From positions 1,240,001 through 1,304,000 of the forward strand of contig NZ_FNQB01000002.1 in the NCBI RefSeq assembly GCF_900107455.1: a stretch of DNA of 64,000 nt, written 5' to 3'. The stretch's first letter is position 1. Each line of letters begins with the position of its first letter. The notes under the pieces were generated by a model. That model saw nothing but the letters and a program-made list of their open reading frames with translations. It was not told where the DNA came from and did not search any database. Source of the DNA: Asanoa ishikariensis (lineage in GTDB: Bacteria; Actinomycetota; Actinomycetes; Mycobacteriales; Micromonosporaceae). Shown here one piece after another: positions 46,067-55,526 of this stretch. A program made the translations under genes and the position numbers.

Positions 46067-46749
46067 CCTCTTCTCCGCGTGCCGCCGACGAGTCCACCCG
46101 CGACCCCGACGGCGAGGAGCCGCTGCCCCCGTTCGGTGAGATGGTGTCGCAGCAGCTCGGCGGCTGGCGGGGGCTGGTCGAGTCCAGCATCCCGGTGGTG
46201 GTCTTCGTTGTCGTCAACATCGTCTGGGAGCTCAACCCCGCGCTGATCGCCTCGGTCGGCGTCGCCCTGGTGATCGGCGGCATCCGGCTGGCCCAGCGCC
46301 GCCCGATCCGGCACGCCGTCAACGGCCTGTTCGGCATCGGCCTCGGCGCGGTGATCGCCTGGCGCACGGGCGAGGCGCGCGACTTCTACCTGCCGGGCAT
46401 CATCCAGAGCTACGTCTTCGCCGCCGCGCTGCTGATCTCCGCCGCGGTCCGGCAGCCGCTGGTCGGCTGGGGCTGGTCGGTCATCATGGCCGGCGGCAAG
46501 TCGGACTGGCGCGAGGACCGCCGGCTGATGCGCACGTTCATCTGGCTCACCGTGGTCTGGGCCGTCGTCTGGATCCTCAAGGTGAGCGCGCAGGCCTGGC
46601 TCTGGTGGGACAAGCAGGACGACCTGCTCGGCATCGCCCGGCTGGTGCTGGGCACGCCGCCTTACGTCCTGCTCGCGCTGTTCACCGTCGCGGTGGTCCG
46701 CCGAGTCACCCGCGAGCAGCCGCAGCCGCCCGCGGTCGAGGGCGCCTGA
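46063..46749 (+). CDS. DUF3159 membrane protein
   Basis: The 228-residue product has five or six hydrophobic helices (SIPVVVFVVVNIVWELNPAL, then segments to LLALFTVAVVRRV) with the family's acidic-polar N-terminus containing GEMVSQQLGGWRGLVES. Function unknown; M. tuberculosis Rv2693c by synteny. Coupled to the OB-fold gene by a four-base overlap and converging with trkA seven bases away. Confidence 0.9.
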   Translation: MTSSPRAADESTRDPDGEEPLPPFGEMVSQQLGGWRGLVESSIPVVVFVVVNIVWELNPALIASVGVALVIGGIRLAQRRPIRHAVNGLFGIGLGAVIAWRTGEARDFYLPGIIQSYVFAAALLISAAVRQPLVGWGWSVIMAGGKSDWREDRRLMRTFIWLTVVWAVVWILKVSAQAWLWWDKQDDLLGIARLVLGTPPYVLLALFTVAVVRRVTREQPQPPAVEGA

Positions 46750-46756
46750 AGCACCG

Positions 46757-47443
46757 TCAGTGCTGGACTCGGCGCCCGGCGGCCTCCGGGCCGAGGATGA
46801 CCGCTCGCACCGCGTCTTCCACCTCGGCCGTGCAGACGAAGATGAGCTCGTCGCCCGCCTCCAGCGGGTCGTCCGGGGTGGGCACGAGCACCCGGCGGCC
46901 GCGCAGGATGGCCACCAGCGCGGAGTCGCGGGGGAGCGGCACGTTGCGCACCGGCAGACCGACGTAGGGCGCGGTCGGCGGCAGCGTGATCTCGACCAGG
47001 TTGGCCTCGCCCTGCCGGAAGGTCATCAGCCGGACCAGGTCGCCGACCGTGACCGCCTCCTCGACCAGCGCGGCCATCAGGCGCGGCTTGCTGACCGAGA
47101 CGTCGACACCCCACTGCTCGGTGAAGAGCCACTCGTTCTCGGCGCGGTTGACCCGGGCGACCACCCGCGGCACCGCGAACTCGGTCTTGGCCAGCAGCGA
47201 GACGACCAGGTTGACCTTGTCGTCACCGGTGGCCGCGACCACCACGTCGCAGCTCGCGACGTTGGACTCCTCGAGGCTGGCGAGCTCGCAGGCGTCGGCC
47301 AGGATCCACTCGGCGGCCGGCACCCGCTCCGGGCGCAGCATCTTCGGCGAGCGTTCGATGAGCATCACCTCGTGGCCGTTGCCGACCAGTTCCGCGGCGA
47401 TCGAGCGGCCCACGTTGCCCGCTCCGGCGATGGCGACCCGCAT
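46757..47443 (-). CDS. trkA: TrkA-family potassium uptake regulator (second copy)
   Basis: The 228-residue product has an N-terminal RCK Rossmann domain (MRVAIAGAGNVGRSIAAEL, GxGxxG for NAD/NADH) and a C-terminal TrkA_C domain (from about 135, VEITLPPTAPYVGLP). It is a cytoplasmic gating subunit for K+ channels or transporters. ATG at 47443 lies one base after the stop of the first trkA gene, so the two form an operon (ceoC-ceoB in M. tuberculosis). Confidence 0.92.
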   Translation of the reverse strand: MRVAIAGAGNVGRSIAAELVGNGHEVMLIERSPKMLRPERVPAAEWILADACELASLEESNVASCDVVVAATGDDKVNLVVSLLAKTEFAVPRVVARVNRAENEWLFTEQWGVDVSVSKPRLMAALVEEAVTVGDLVRLMTFRQGEANLVEITLPPTAPYVGLPVRNVPLPRDSALVAILRGRRVLVPTPDDPLEAGDELIFVCTAEVEDAVRAVILGPEAAGRRVQH

Positions 47444-47444
47444 G

Positions 47445-48110
47445 TCAGTGCCCCCCTTCCGGTGCGGCGCCGGCGACCTCGGTCACCGATGTGGCGATGT
47501 CGTCGGTGACCAGCATGAAAAGCTGGTCACCCTCCTGGATCACGGTCGAGGCGGTGGGCAGCGTGCCGATGCCGAACCGCATCAGGTAGCCGGTGCGAGC
47601 GCCGACCGCGTCCTCCAGCGAGCGCAGCGGGCGGCCGATCCAGTCTTTGTGCACCGGCACCTCGATGATCGAGACGGTGCTGGTGGGGTCACGGAAGATC
47701 TCGACGTGCCCCTCGGGGACCAGGTGCCGGATCATCCGGTCGGCGGTCCAGCGCACCGTGGCCACCGTCGGGATGCCCAGCCGCTCGTAGACCTCGGCCC
47801 GCTTCTGGTCGTAGATCCGGGCCGCGACCCGGGAGACGCCGAACGTCTCGCGGGCCAGCCGGGCCGAGATGATGTTGGAGTTGTCGCCGCTGGAGACGGC
47901 GGCGAAGGCGTCGGCCCGCTCGATGCCGGCCTCACGCAGGACGTCGCGGTCGAAACCGACGCCGGCGACGATGACACCGCCGAACTCCGGACCGAGCCGG
48001 CGGAACGCGTCCGGGTTCTGGTCGATGACGGCCACCGAGTGGCCGCGGTCCTCGAGAGTGTGCGCGAGCGTCGAGCCGACGCGACCACATCCCATGATCA
48101 CGACGTGCAC
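47445..48110 (-). CDS. TrkA-family potassium uptake regulator (first copy)
   Basis: The 221-residue product has an RCK_N domain (VHVVIMGCGRVGSTLAHTLE) and a TrkA_C-like domain (SIIEVPVHKDWIGRPLRSL). Close paralogue of the next gene; the two proteins may form a mixed gating ring. GTG at 48110 is preceded by GAAGGGG at good spacing; a GTG nine bases further up is too close. It is divergent from the KimA-like permease, suggesting shared control by potassium. Confidence 0.9.
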   Translation of the reverse strand: MHVVIMGCGRVGSTLAHTLEDRGHSVAVIDQNPDAFRRLGPEFGGVIVAGVGFDRDVLREAGIERADAFAAVSSGDNSNIISARLARETFGVSRVAARIYDQKRAEVYERLGIPTVATVRWTADRMIRHLVPEGHVEIFRDPTSTVSIIEVPVHKDWIGRPLRSLEDAVGARTGYLMRFGIGTLPTASTVIQEGDQLFMLVTDDIATSVTEVAGAAPEGGH

Positions 48111-48228
48111 CGGTGACACCCCTTCCACGGCGGATTTGCGGCCGATTGACCGTACCGCTTGACAGCGGGTCCGCGGCGCCTGCCTACCGGACGACGCCGC
48201 TGATCAGCCCGCCGTACCCTTACCCGTT

Positions 48229-50334
48229 GTGGTGCGCCCCGCCTCGGTGATGAAGCGACTGCTGCTCGGCCGACCGTTCAGGTCCGACCGGCTGCAGCAC
48301 ACGTTGCTGCCCAAGCGGATCGCGCTGCCGGTGTTCGCCTCCGACGCGCTCTCCAGCGTCGCGTACGCGCCCGACGAGATCCTGCTGACGCTGTCCATCG
48401 CCGGCGCCTCGGCGTACGTGTTCTCGCCCTGGGTGGCACTCGCCGTGGTCGTGGTGATGCTCACCGTGGTCGCGAGCTACCGGCAGAACGTGCACGCGTA
48501 CCCGTCCGGCGGCGGCGACTACGAGGTGGCCACCGTCAACCTCGGCCCCAAGTTCGGCATCGGGGTGGCCAGCGCGCTGCTGGTCGACTACGTGCTGACG
48601 GTCGCCGTCTCGGTCTCCTCCGGCGTCGCCAACCTCGGTTCCGTGGTGCCCTGGGTCGCCACGCACAAGATCCCGGTGGCGGTCGGCGCCGTGATCCTGC
48701 TGACCGCGATGAACCTGCGCGGCCTGCGGGAGTCCGGCACCGCGTTCGCCATCCCGACGTACGGCTTCATGATCGTCATCGTCGGCATGCTGTTGACCGG
48801 CTTCTTCCGGATCTTCGTTCTCGGTGAGGACCTCCGGGCTCCCAGCGCCGACCTGCACATCGCCGCCGAGCACTCGGTGACCGGCTTCGCGATGGTGTTC
48901 CTGTTACTGAGAACGTTCTCGTCCGGCGCCGCGGCCCTGACCGGCGTCGAGGCGATCTCCAACGGCGTGCCCGCGTTCAAGCCGCCGAAGAGCCGCAACG
49001 CCGCGACCACACTGCTGCTGCTCGGCGTGGTGTCGGTCAGCATGCTGGTCGGCATCGTCACGATGTCCCGGCTGACCCACCTCCAGTTCATGGAGGATCC
49101 GGGCCGGCAGATCATCGGCGGCGCCGGCGACTACGTGCAGAAGACCGTCACCACCCAGCTCGGCGAGACGGTGTTCGGCGCCGGCTCGATCCTGCTGTAC
49201 GTGGTGGCCGGCGCGACGGCGCTAATCCTGTTCCTGGCCGCCAACACGGCGTTCAACGGGTTCCCGGTGCTCGGCTCGATCCTGGCCCAGGACCGCTACC
49301 TGCCCCGCCAGCTGCACACCCGCGGCGATCGGCTGGCCTTCTCGAACGGCATCCTGTTCCTCGCCGTCTGCGCCATCGTGCTGATCGTCGCGTTCCAGGC
49401 CGAGGTCACCCGGCTGATCCAGCTCTACATCGTCGGTGTGTTCGTCTCGTTCACGCTGTCCCAGGCCGGCATGATCCGCCACTGGAACCGGCTGCTGCCT
49501 CGCGAGCGCGACCCCGAGGCACGACGCCGCATGCAGCGGGCCCGCGCGATCAACACCTTCGGCGCGTTCCTGACCGGCACGGTCCTGGTCATCGTGCTGA
49601 TCACCAAGTTCCTGCTGGGCGCCTGGATCGCGATCGCGGCGATGCTGGTGATCTACGTCGTGATGTTGGCCATCCGCCGGCACTACGACCGGGTCGCCCG
49701 CGAGTTGGCCCCCGACGAGGGCCGACCGACCCTGCCGGCCCGCAACCATGCCGTGGTGCTGGTCTCCAAGGTGCACATGCCGACCCTCCGGGCGGTGGCG
49801 TACGCCCAGGCCACCCGCCCGGACACGATCACCGCGGTGACCGTCAACGTCGACGACAAGGACACCCGCGTCGTCCAGGCGGAGTGGGAGCGGCGCCAGG
49901 TGCCGGTGCCGCTGACCGTCATCGACTCGCCCTACCGGGAGATCACCCGGCCGATCATCGACTTCGTCAAGCGGGTCCGCACCGACTCGCCGCGCGACGT
50001 GGTCACCGTCTTCATCCCCGAGTACGTCGTCGGCCACTGGTGGGAGAACATCCTGCACAACCAGAGTGCGCTGCGGCTCAAGGGCCGGCTGCTGTTCGAG
50101 CCCGGCGTGATGGTGACCAGCGTGCCGTGGCAGCTCGCGTCGAGCCAGAGCCGTGACCTCGACCGGCTGGACGCGACGCTGATCCGGGGTCCGGCGCGCG
50201 GTCCGCGTACCCGTGGCTCGGTCAAGCTCGACTCCTCGGGCCTGCCGGGTTCGACCGGTCCGGCCGAGCCGAGCCCGCCGGGTCCCGACGACGGCGGGGT
50301 GCCGGCGTCGACCGGGCAGGGGGACAGGCCATGA
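48229..50334 (+). CDS. APC-superfamily permease, KimA-like potassium importer candidate
   Basis: The 701-residue product has about twelve transmembrane helices in the first 470 residues (start LPVFASDALSSVAYAPDEIL, typical of the family) and a cytoplasmic C-terminal domain (ARNHAVVLVSKVHMPTLRAV, then FIPEYVVGHWWENILHNQSA) that looks USP-like. This architecture matches Bacillus KimA and the M. tuberculosis Rv2690c permease. K+ import is inferred from that and from the divergent trkA pair; amino acid transport remains possible. GTG at 48229, alternative ATG 48250. Overlaps the next gene by ATGA. Confidence 0.85.
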   Translation: MVRPASVMKRLLLGRPFRSDRLQHTLLPKRIALPVFASDALSSVAYAPDEILLTLSIAGASAYVFSPWVALAVVVVMLTVVASYRQNVHAYPSGGGDYEVATVNLGPKFGIGVASALLVDYVLTVAVSVSSGVANLGSVVPWVATHKIPVAVGAVILLTAMNLRGLRESGTAFAIPTYGFMIVIVGMLLTGFFRIFVLGEDLRAPSADLHIAAEHSVTGFAMVFLLLRTFSSGAAALTGVEAISNGVPAFKPPKSRNAATTLLLLGVVSVSMLVGIVTMSRLTHLQFMEDPGRQIIGGAGDYVQKTVTTQLGETVFGAGSILLYVVAGATALILFLAANTAFNGFPVLGSILAQDRYLPRQLHTRGDRLAFSNGILFLAVCAIVLIVAFQAEVTRLIQLYIVGVFVSFTLSQAGMIRHWNRLLPRERDPEARRRMQRARAINTFGAFLTGTVLVIVLITKFLLGAWIAIAAMLVIYVVMLAIRRHYDRVARELAPDEGRPTLPARNHAVVLVSKVHMPTLRAVAYAQATRPDTITAVTVNVDDKDTRVVQAEWERRQVPVPLTVIDSPYREITRPIIDFVKRVRTDSPRDVVTVFIPEYVVGHWWENILHNQSALRLKGRLLFEPGVMVTSVPWQLASSQSRDLDRLDATLIRGPARGPRTRGSVKLDSSGLPGSTGPAEPSPPGPDDGGVPASTGQGDRP

Positions 50335-51551
50335 CCGACGCGGAAAGCCCGGAGCGTCCGGTGGTCACCGAAGAAGAGCTGATCACCCTCACCGTCGGGC
50401 CGCCGGCGCACGGCGGACACTGTGTCGCCCGCCTGGACGGCCAGGTGGTCTTCGTCCGGCACGCCTTGCCCGGCGAGCGGGTCACCGCCCTGGTCACCGA
50501 GGTGCACAGTGGATACCTGCGGGCCGACGCCGTCGAGATCCTCGAACCGTCGCCGGACCGGGTCGCCCCGCCCTGCCCGTACGCCGGACCCGGTCGCTGC
50601 GGTGGCTGTGACCTCCAGCACGCGGCACCCGCGGCGCAGCTCGACTGGAAGACCGCGGTGCTCCGCGAGCAGCTCACCCGGCTCGGCAAGCTGACCGCCG
50701 ACGAGGTCGACGCGCTCGGTGTCACGGTCCAGGCGCTGCCCGGCGGCGTGACCGGCTGGCGCACACGGGTCCGCTACGCGGTCGACGCGGCGGGCCGGCC
50801 CGGTCTGCTCAAGCATCGTTCGCACGAGGTCGTGCCGATCGACCGCTGCGTGATCGCACATCCCGCCATCCAGGCGCTGCCGGTGCTCGACCGCACGTGG
50901 TCGACGGCCGACGCGGTGGAGGCGGTGGCGACCTCGACCGGCGACGCCACGGCCTGGGAGCTTCCGGGGGAGGACCGGCCGGCCGTGCGCGAGCGCGCCG
51001 CCGGTCGCACGTGGACGATCGACGCCGAGACGTTCTGGCAGGTGCACCCGGCCGCGCCGGAGACGCTGGTCGGTGCGGCGCTCGACCTGGTCGACCCGCG
51101 CCCGGGCGAGCGCGCCTGGGACCTCTACGGCGGAGCCGGTCTGTTCGCGGCCGCACTCGCCGAACGGGTCGGGTTGGGTGGCCGGGTGACGCTGGTCGAG
51201 TCCGCGCCCGACGGCGTCGCGGCGGCCCGGGACAACCTCGCCGACCTGCCGTGGGTCGAGGTCGTGGCGGCCCGGGTGGAGACCGCGCTGGGCCGGCGCC
51301 GGGTGGCCGGGCCGGTCGACGTGGTGGTGCTCGACCCGCCGCGCACCGGTGCCGGTGCCAAGGTCGTCGAGGCGCTGACCCGGTCGGGCGCTCGCGCGGT
51401 CGGCTATGTGGCGTGCGATCCGGCGGCATTCGCGCGGGACGTGCGCACCTTCCGAGAGCACGGCTGGCGACTTGCGGAACTGCGCGGCTACGACTGTTTT
51501 CCGATGACGCACCATCTTGAGTGCGTCGGACTGTTCACACCGGAATTGTGA
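50331..51551 (+). CDS. TRAM-domain 23S rRNA/tRNA uracil-5 methyltransferase (TrmA/RlmCD type)
   Basis: The 406-residue product has an N-terminal TRAM domain (about 14-75) and a [4Fe-4S] motif starting CPYAGPGRCGGC (Cys82, 90, 93, a fourth near 171 in DRCVIAHP). The SAM-binding domain has AWDLYGGAGLFAAALA. The catalytic cysteine is in YVACDPAAFARD, and the C-terminal MTHHLECVGLF is the usual ending. It methylates a uracil in rRNA or tRNA. Starts inside the permease stop (ATGA), so the two are coupled. Rv2689c in M. tuberculosis. Confidence 0.92.
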   Translation: MTDAESPERPVVTEEELITLTVGPPAHGGHCVARLDGQVVFVRHALPGERVTALVTEVHSGYLRADAVEILEPSPDRVAPPCPYAGPGRCGGCDLQHAAPAAQLDWKTAVLREQLTRLGKLTADEVDALGVTVQALPGGVTGWRTRVRYAVDAAGRPGLLKHRSHEVVPIDRCVIAHPAIQALPVLDRTWSTADAVEAVATSTGDATAWELPGEDRPAVRERAAGRTWTIDAETFWQVHPAAPETLVGAALDLVDPRPGERAWDLYGGAGLFAAALAERVGLGGRVTLVESAPDGVAAARDNLADLPWVEVVAARVETALGRRRVAGPVDVVVLDPPRTGAGAKVVEALTRSGARAVGYVACDPAAFARDVRTFREHGWRLAELRGYDCFPMTHHLECVGLFTPEL

Positions 51552-51602
51552 ACCGGATTTGTTTTCGGAATCAGTTTCGGTGAATTGACGGCCGAACGGG
51601 GG

Positions 51603-51824
51603 TCACCGTTGCGCCGAGGCCATCGGGCGATCGGACGGGGCCACCGAACTGCCCTCCGTCTCGCGGCCGGCGGCGCGCGACGCGGCACGCCGGTCGCGGA
51701 GCCGGATCCAGCCGATGACGAGCAGGATCAGGGGAAGTAGCGGCAACGCGATGATCGCCACGACGATCAGAGCGATCACCTGGCCCGCCGCGTACCTCCC
51801 GGTGACGCGCGATGAACCAGACAT
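51603..51824 (-). CDS. Small membrane protein
   Basis: The 73-residue product has one long hydrophobic stretch that may make one or two helices (QVIALIVVAIIALPLLPLIL) followed by a charged tail. No family recognised. ATG at 51824 has AAAAGG eight bases upstream. It converges on the RNA methyltransferase gene with 51 bases between. Confidence 0.6.
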   Translation of the reverse strand: MSGSSRVTGRYAAGQVIALIVVAIIALPLLPLILLVIGWIRLRDRRAASRAAGRETEGSSVAPSDRPMASAQR

Positions 51825-52292
51825 GTCTCATACCTTTTTAGGGAGGGAAGAATCGCTGTCGCCATCGTACGACTTCCGCCCAATCATGGTGCGGAGGCAA
51901 AAGTCGGGCCGGGCCTTTCTCCGAATAACTTTCGGCCCATTGATCATGGCCTTATCGTGCGGCAATGAAGATCGGCGGCGGGTGGCACAAGGCCATTCGA
52001 GTGGTCCGCAGTGGTGCGAAGTGTCCCGCTCCCGTCAGTAAGACGTGCCTGATCGGCCCGGTGACTCACCCGAACGGGCGGGCATCCCATGCACGGGAGT
52101 GCCATCAGCGGCTGACAGCCGATCGGGGATCACCGAGCGCGCGCGCCGTGTCGCGCACCGTCCACATGGCGGGGAGCGCGGCTACCGACGGTGATCGCGC
52201 GATGCGTCGCACGCTCTGCGGAAAGGGAGATTCGGTGAAGACGATCTCGGATCGGGGTGCGGCAGGTGCGCACCCCGATACACTTGCCGGTC
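51825..52292. other. Intergenic region upstream of dxs
   Basis: About 470 bases hold no protein-like frame that I recognise. The right end carries the inverted repeat and probable dxs promoter at 52251-52284. The left end is AT-richer and serves the small membrane gene promoter on the minus strand. Confidence 0.45.
52251..52284 (+). promoter_or_regulatory. Inverted repeat overlapping the probable dxs -10 element
   Basis: ATCGGGGTGCG (52251-52261) and CGCACCCCGAT (52269-52279) form a perfect 11-bp inverted repeat with a seven-base spacer. TACACT (52279-52284) overlaps its right end and lies nine bases before the dxs ATG, at the distance expected for a -10 of a leaderless mRNA. No Shine-Dalgarno precedes the ATG. 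It could be an operator for an unknown repressor or activator. Confidence 0.6.
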
Positions 52293-54254
52293 ATGAGCGT
52301 TGAAGAGGGTCGGGCCAGTCTGTTGTCCGCGATCCGCGGCCCACAGGACCTCAAACGGCTCTCTGGCGAGGAGCTTGTCCTGCTCTCCGCGGAGATCCGT
52401 GACTTCCTCGTCGCGAAGGTCTCCCGCACCGGCGGGCACCTCGGTCCCAACCTGGGCGTCGTCGAGCTGACGCTGGCGATGCACCGGGTGTTCGACTCGC
52501 CGCGCGACCGGTTCCTGTTCGACACGGGCCATCAGTCCTACGTTCACAAAATCGTTACCGGCCGCCAGGCGGGCTTCGACCAGCTCCGCCAGCGCGGTGG
52601 GCTCTCCGGCTACCCCAGCCGGACGGAGAGCGAGCACGACATGGTCGAGAACTCGCACGCGTCCACCGCACTCAGCTACGCCGACGGCGTGGCCAAGGCG
52701 TTCGCGCTGCGCGGTGAGGACCGCAGCGTGGTCGCCGTCGTCGGCGACGGCGCGCTGACCGGTGGCATGTGCTGGGAGGCGCTCAACAACATCGCGACCG
52801 CCCGCAACCCGCTGGTCATCGTGGTCAACGACAACCAGCGGTCCTACGCGCCGACGATCGGCGGCCTGGCGGACCACCTCTCCTCGCTCCGGCTCAACCC
52901 GGGCTACGAGAAGGTGCTCGACCTCGTCAAGGAGTCGCTGGGCTCGACGCCGCTGGTCGGCAAGCCGCTCTACGAGGTTTTGCACGCGGTGAAGAAGGGC
53001 ATCAAGGATGCCGTGGCGCCGCAGGCCATGTTCGAGGATCTCGGCATCAAATACGTCGGGCCGGTCGACGGCCACGACATCGCTGCCGTGGAGTCCGCGC
53101 TGCGCCGGGCCAAGGGCTTCCGTGGGCCGGTGATAGTGCACGCGGTGACCCGCAAGGGCTACGGCTACCGCCCCGCCGAGGAAGACGACGCCGACAACCT
53201 GCACGGTCCGAGCAGCGCGTTCGACGTCGAGACCGGCAAGCTGCTGGCCGCGCCGAGCGTCAAGTGGACCCACGTGTTCGCCGAGGAGCTCGTCGCGATC
53301 GCCGACGAGCGCCCCGACGTCGTCGGCATCACCGCCGCGATGGCCGAGCCGACCGGCATCTCCGCGCTGGCCCGCAAGCACCCCGAGCGCGTCTACGACG
53401 TCGGCATCGCCGAGCAGCACGCCGCGACCTCGGCGGCCGGCCTCGCGATGGGCGGCCTGCACCCGGTGGTCGCGGTCTACGCGACGTTCCTCAACCGGGC
53501 GTTCGACCAGGTGCTGCTCGACGTCGCCATGCACAAGCTCCCGGTCACGTTCGTGCTCGACCGCGCCGGCGTCACCGGCCCCGACGGCCCGAGCCACTAC
53601 GGCATCTGGGACATGTCGGTCTTCGGTGTCGTGCCCGGGCTGCGCATGGCCGCGCCCCGCGACGCCGCCACGCTGCGCGCGGAGCTGCGCGAGGCGCTGG
53701 CCGTCGACGACGGTCCGACCATCCTGCGCTTCCCGACCGGCTCCGTCGCCGCCGACCTGCCGGCCGTCCGCAAGGTCGGGCCGGTCGACGTGCTCACCGA
53801 GCACCGCCAGAAAGACGTTCTGCTGGTCGCGGTCGGCGCCTTCGGCCACCTCGGTGTCGAGGTCGCGACCCGGCTCGCGGAGCAGGGCTACGGCGTCACC
53901 GTGGTCGACCCACGCTGGGTCCGCCCGGTGCCCGCGGAGCTCGTCACGCTGGCCGCCGCACACCGCCTCGTCGTGACCGTCGAAGACGGCGTGCGCACCG
54001 GCGGCATCGGCGACGCCATCGCCAAGTCCATGCGCGACGCCGACGTCCGGGTCCCGCTGCGCGACCTCGGCGTGCCCGTCGCGTGGCACCCCCACGGCAC
54101 CCGCGCGCAGATCCTGGGCGACATCGGCCTGACCGCGCAGGACGTGGCCCGCGAGGTCACCGGCTGGATGTCCCGGCTCGACGACACCGCACCGGCCGAG
54201 CGTCTCGACGCCACCGAGCCGGCAACGCGCGACAACGTCGGTCCCTCCCGCTAG
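52293..54254 (+). CDS. dxs: 1-deoxy-D-xylulose-5-phosphate synthase
   Basis: DXS condenses pyruvate and glyceraldehyde 3-phosphate in the first step of the MEP isoprenoid pathway. The 653-residue product has [20 protein letters not shown] with the catalytic His of the first domain, the thiamine pyrophosphate motif [16 protein letters not shown], and the transketolase C-domain ([27 protein letters not shown]). ATG at 52293 lacks a ribosome binding site and is probably read from a leaderless transcript. Homologue Rv2682c has the same place in M. tuberculosis. Confidence 0.96.
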   Translation: MSVEEGRASLLSAIRGPQDLKRLSGEELVLLSAEIRDFLVAKVSRTGGHLGPNLGVVELTLAMHRVFDSPRDRFLFDTGHQSYVHKIVTGRQAGFDQLRQRGGLSGYPSRTESEHDMVENSHASTALSYADGVAKAFALRGEDRSVVAVVGDGALTGGMCWEALNNIATARNPLVIVVNDNQRSYAPTIGGLADHLSSLRLNPGYEKVLDLVKESLGSTPLVGKPLYEVLHAVKKGIKDAVAPQAMFEDLGIKYVGPVDGHDIAAVESALRRAKGFRGPVIVHAVTRKGYGYRPAEEDDADNLHGPSSAFDVETGKLLAAPSVKWTHVFAEELVAIADERPDVVGITAAMAEPTGISALARKHPERVYDVGIAEQHAATSAAGLAMGGLHPVVAVYATFLNRAFDQVLLDVAMHKLPVTFVLDRAGVTGPDGPSHYGIWDMSVFGVVPGLRMAAPRDAATLRAELREALAVDDGPTILRFPTGSVAADLPAVRKVGPVDVLTEHRQKDVLLVAVGAFGHLGVEVATRLAEQGYGVTVVDPRWVRPVPAELVTLAAAHRLVVTVEDGVRTGGIGDAIAKSMRDADVRVPLRDLGVPVAWHPHGTRAQILGDIGLTAQDVAREVTGWMSRLDDTAPAERLDATEPATRDNVGPSR

Positions 54255-54265
54255 GCACCAAAGCG

Positions 54266-55519
54266 ATGTCCGAGCGGCCGGGCGAGTGGGTGGTGATCGA
54301 CCTCGGCACCGCGCACGGTTCGGTCGCGGACGATCGCGCTCCCACGTCACGGCAGCGCCGGCGCTCGAGGCGCCGGCGGCTCGCCGTGGCGGCCGTCGCG
54401 CTCCTACTGGTCTGCGGCGGCGCCGCCACCGCGAGCCCGCCGTTCCGGGCCACCGCGGCCGTCCCGGTCGAGCCCGGTTCGAGCGTCTCGGTGGCCGGTG
54501 ACCTGCTGGTGATCGCCGACCCGGCACCGCCACCCGCGCCGGCCGGCGGTGGCGCCGGTGGTGCCGCGACCGACCCGGGCCTGGCCGAGTTGCGCGGATA
54601 CGACCTGCCTACCGGCACCGAACGCTGGCGGCTGCGGCTGCCCGCGGCGATGTCCCGGTCCGCCACCCGGGTCGGCGACCTGGTGCTGCTGGCGTCCCGC
54701 GACTCGATCCGTCGGCAGACCGGCACCACCGCCGTCGACGCCAGGACGGGCGCGGTGCGGTGGAGCCGGGCCGACGCCGTGCTGACCGCGCCGGGCGTCG
54801 CCGTCGGCCTCGCCGTGCAGGAGGTGCGCAGCGCGAGCGGCGCGGGCCGGCGGATCTCCGGGCGGGTCGAGGCGATCGACCTGGCCACCGGGCGCCCGCT
54901 CTGGCACGAGCAGGTGCCGCTGACCGCCGTGGCGCACGTGGTGGCCGGCGACCCGCCGCTGGCGGTGCTCGTGCTCGACTCCGGCCGCACCGAGGTGCAC
55001 GACCTGGCCACGGGCGCGTTGCGCGGCGTCGGCACGTTGCCGCCGGCCGACTACGCGCCCGACAACCCGCGCGTGACCGAGCACGGGCTCGTGCTCCGCC
55101 ACCCGGACACCCGCCCGGGCCGGCGGTCCGCGCTCAGCGCCTACGACCTCGACGACGTCGTCCTGCGCTGGAGCCGCCCCGACCGGGCGCGGGAGGTCCA
55201 GTGGGCCGACTGCGCCGGCGACCTGTGCGGCCGTACCCCTGACGGGATCTGGACCCTCGACCTCGACAACGGCGGGCAGGTCTTCGCCACCGGCGACGGG
55301 TTGCCGTGGCTGCCTGTCCGGGGCAGCGCCGACGATCTCGTCTTCCGGCTGCTGCCGGACGAGCGGATCGCGGTGGCCGACAGCGGCACCAGCACGACGC
55401 CGCGGGCGATCGGCACACTGCCGGTCGGCAGCCGCGACTGCCGGGTCGGCGAGACGGCCCTGGTCTGCCGGGGCGGCAACGGCCGCCAGCTCGCGATCTT
55501 CACGCTTCCGCGGACGTAG
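54266..55519 (+). CDS. Membrane-anchored PQQ-type beta-propeller protein (first copy)
   Basis: The 417-residue product has a charged N-terminal cytoplasmic part, one transmembrane helix after RRRR (LAVAAVALLLVCGGAATA, about 39-56) and an external PQQ-like propeller (LRGYDLPTGTERWRLRLP, IDLATGRPLWHEQVPL, LDLDNGGQVFATG). The repeats fit the WxD/G blade pattern seen in extracellular quinoprotein-like folds; a cofactor is not shown. ATG at 54266. dxs ends 11 bases upstream, so the pair may be read through from dxs. It is paralogous to the next gene. Confidence 0.78.
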   Translation: MSERPGEWVVIDLGTAHGSVADDRAPTSRQRRRSRRRRLAVAAVALLLVCGGAATASPPFRATAAVPVEPGSSVSVAGDLLVIADPAPPPAPAGGGAGGAATDPGLAELRGYDLPTGTERWRLRLPAAMSRSATRVGDLVLLASRDSIRRQTGTTAVDARTGAVRWSRADAVLTAPGVAVGLAVQEVRSASGAGRRISGRVEAIDLATGRPLWHEQVPLTAVAHVVAGDPPLAVLVLDSGRTEVHDLATGALRGVGTLPPADYAPDNPRVTEHGLVLRHPDTRPGRRSALSAYDLDDVVLRWSRPDRAREVQWADCAGDLCGRTPDGIWTLDLDNGGQVFATGDGLPWLPVRGSADDLVFRLLPDERIAVADSGTSTTPRAIGTLPVGSRDCRVGETALVCRGGNGRQLAIFTLPRT

Positions 55520-55526
55520 GCCCGCG

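Noticed and set aside
48159-48187. TTGACA-type promoter before the permease
   Set aside because: TTGACA is present at 48159-48164, but no acceptable -10 lies at 16-18 bases.
48129-48228. c-di-AMP (ydaO) riboswitch before the KimA-like permease
   Set aside because: Only 100 bases are available and no matching structure is visible.
52182-54533. Long minus-strand frame over dxs
   Set aside because: Antisense to a clear dxs gene, no recognised domain, no ribosome binding site.
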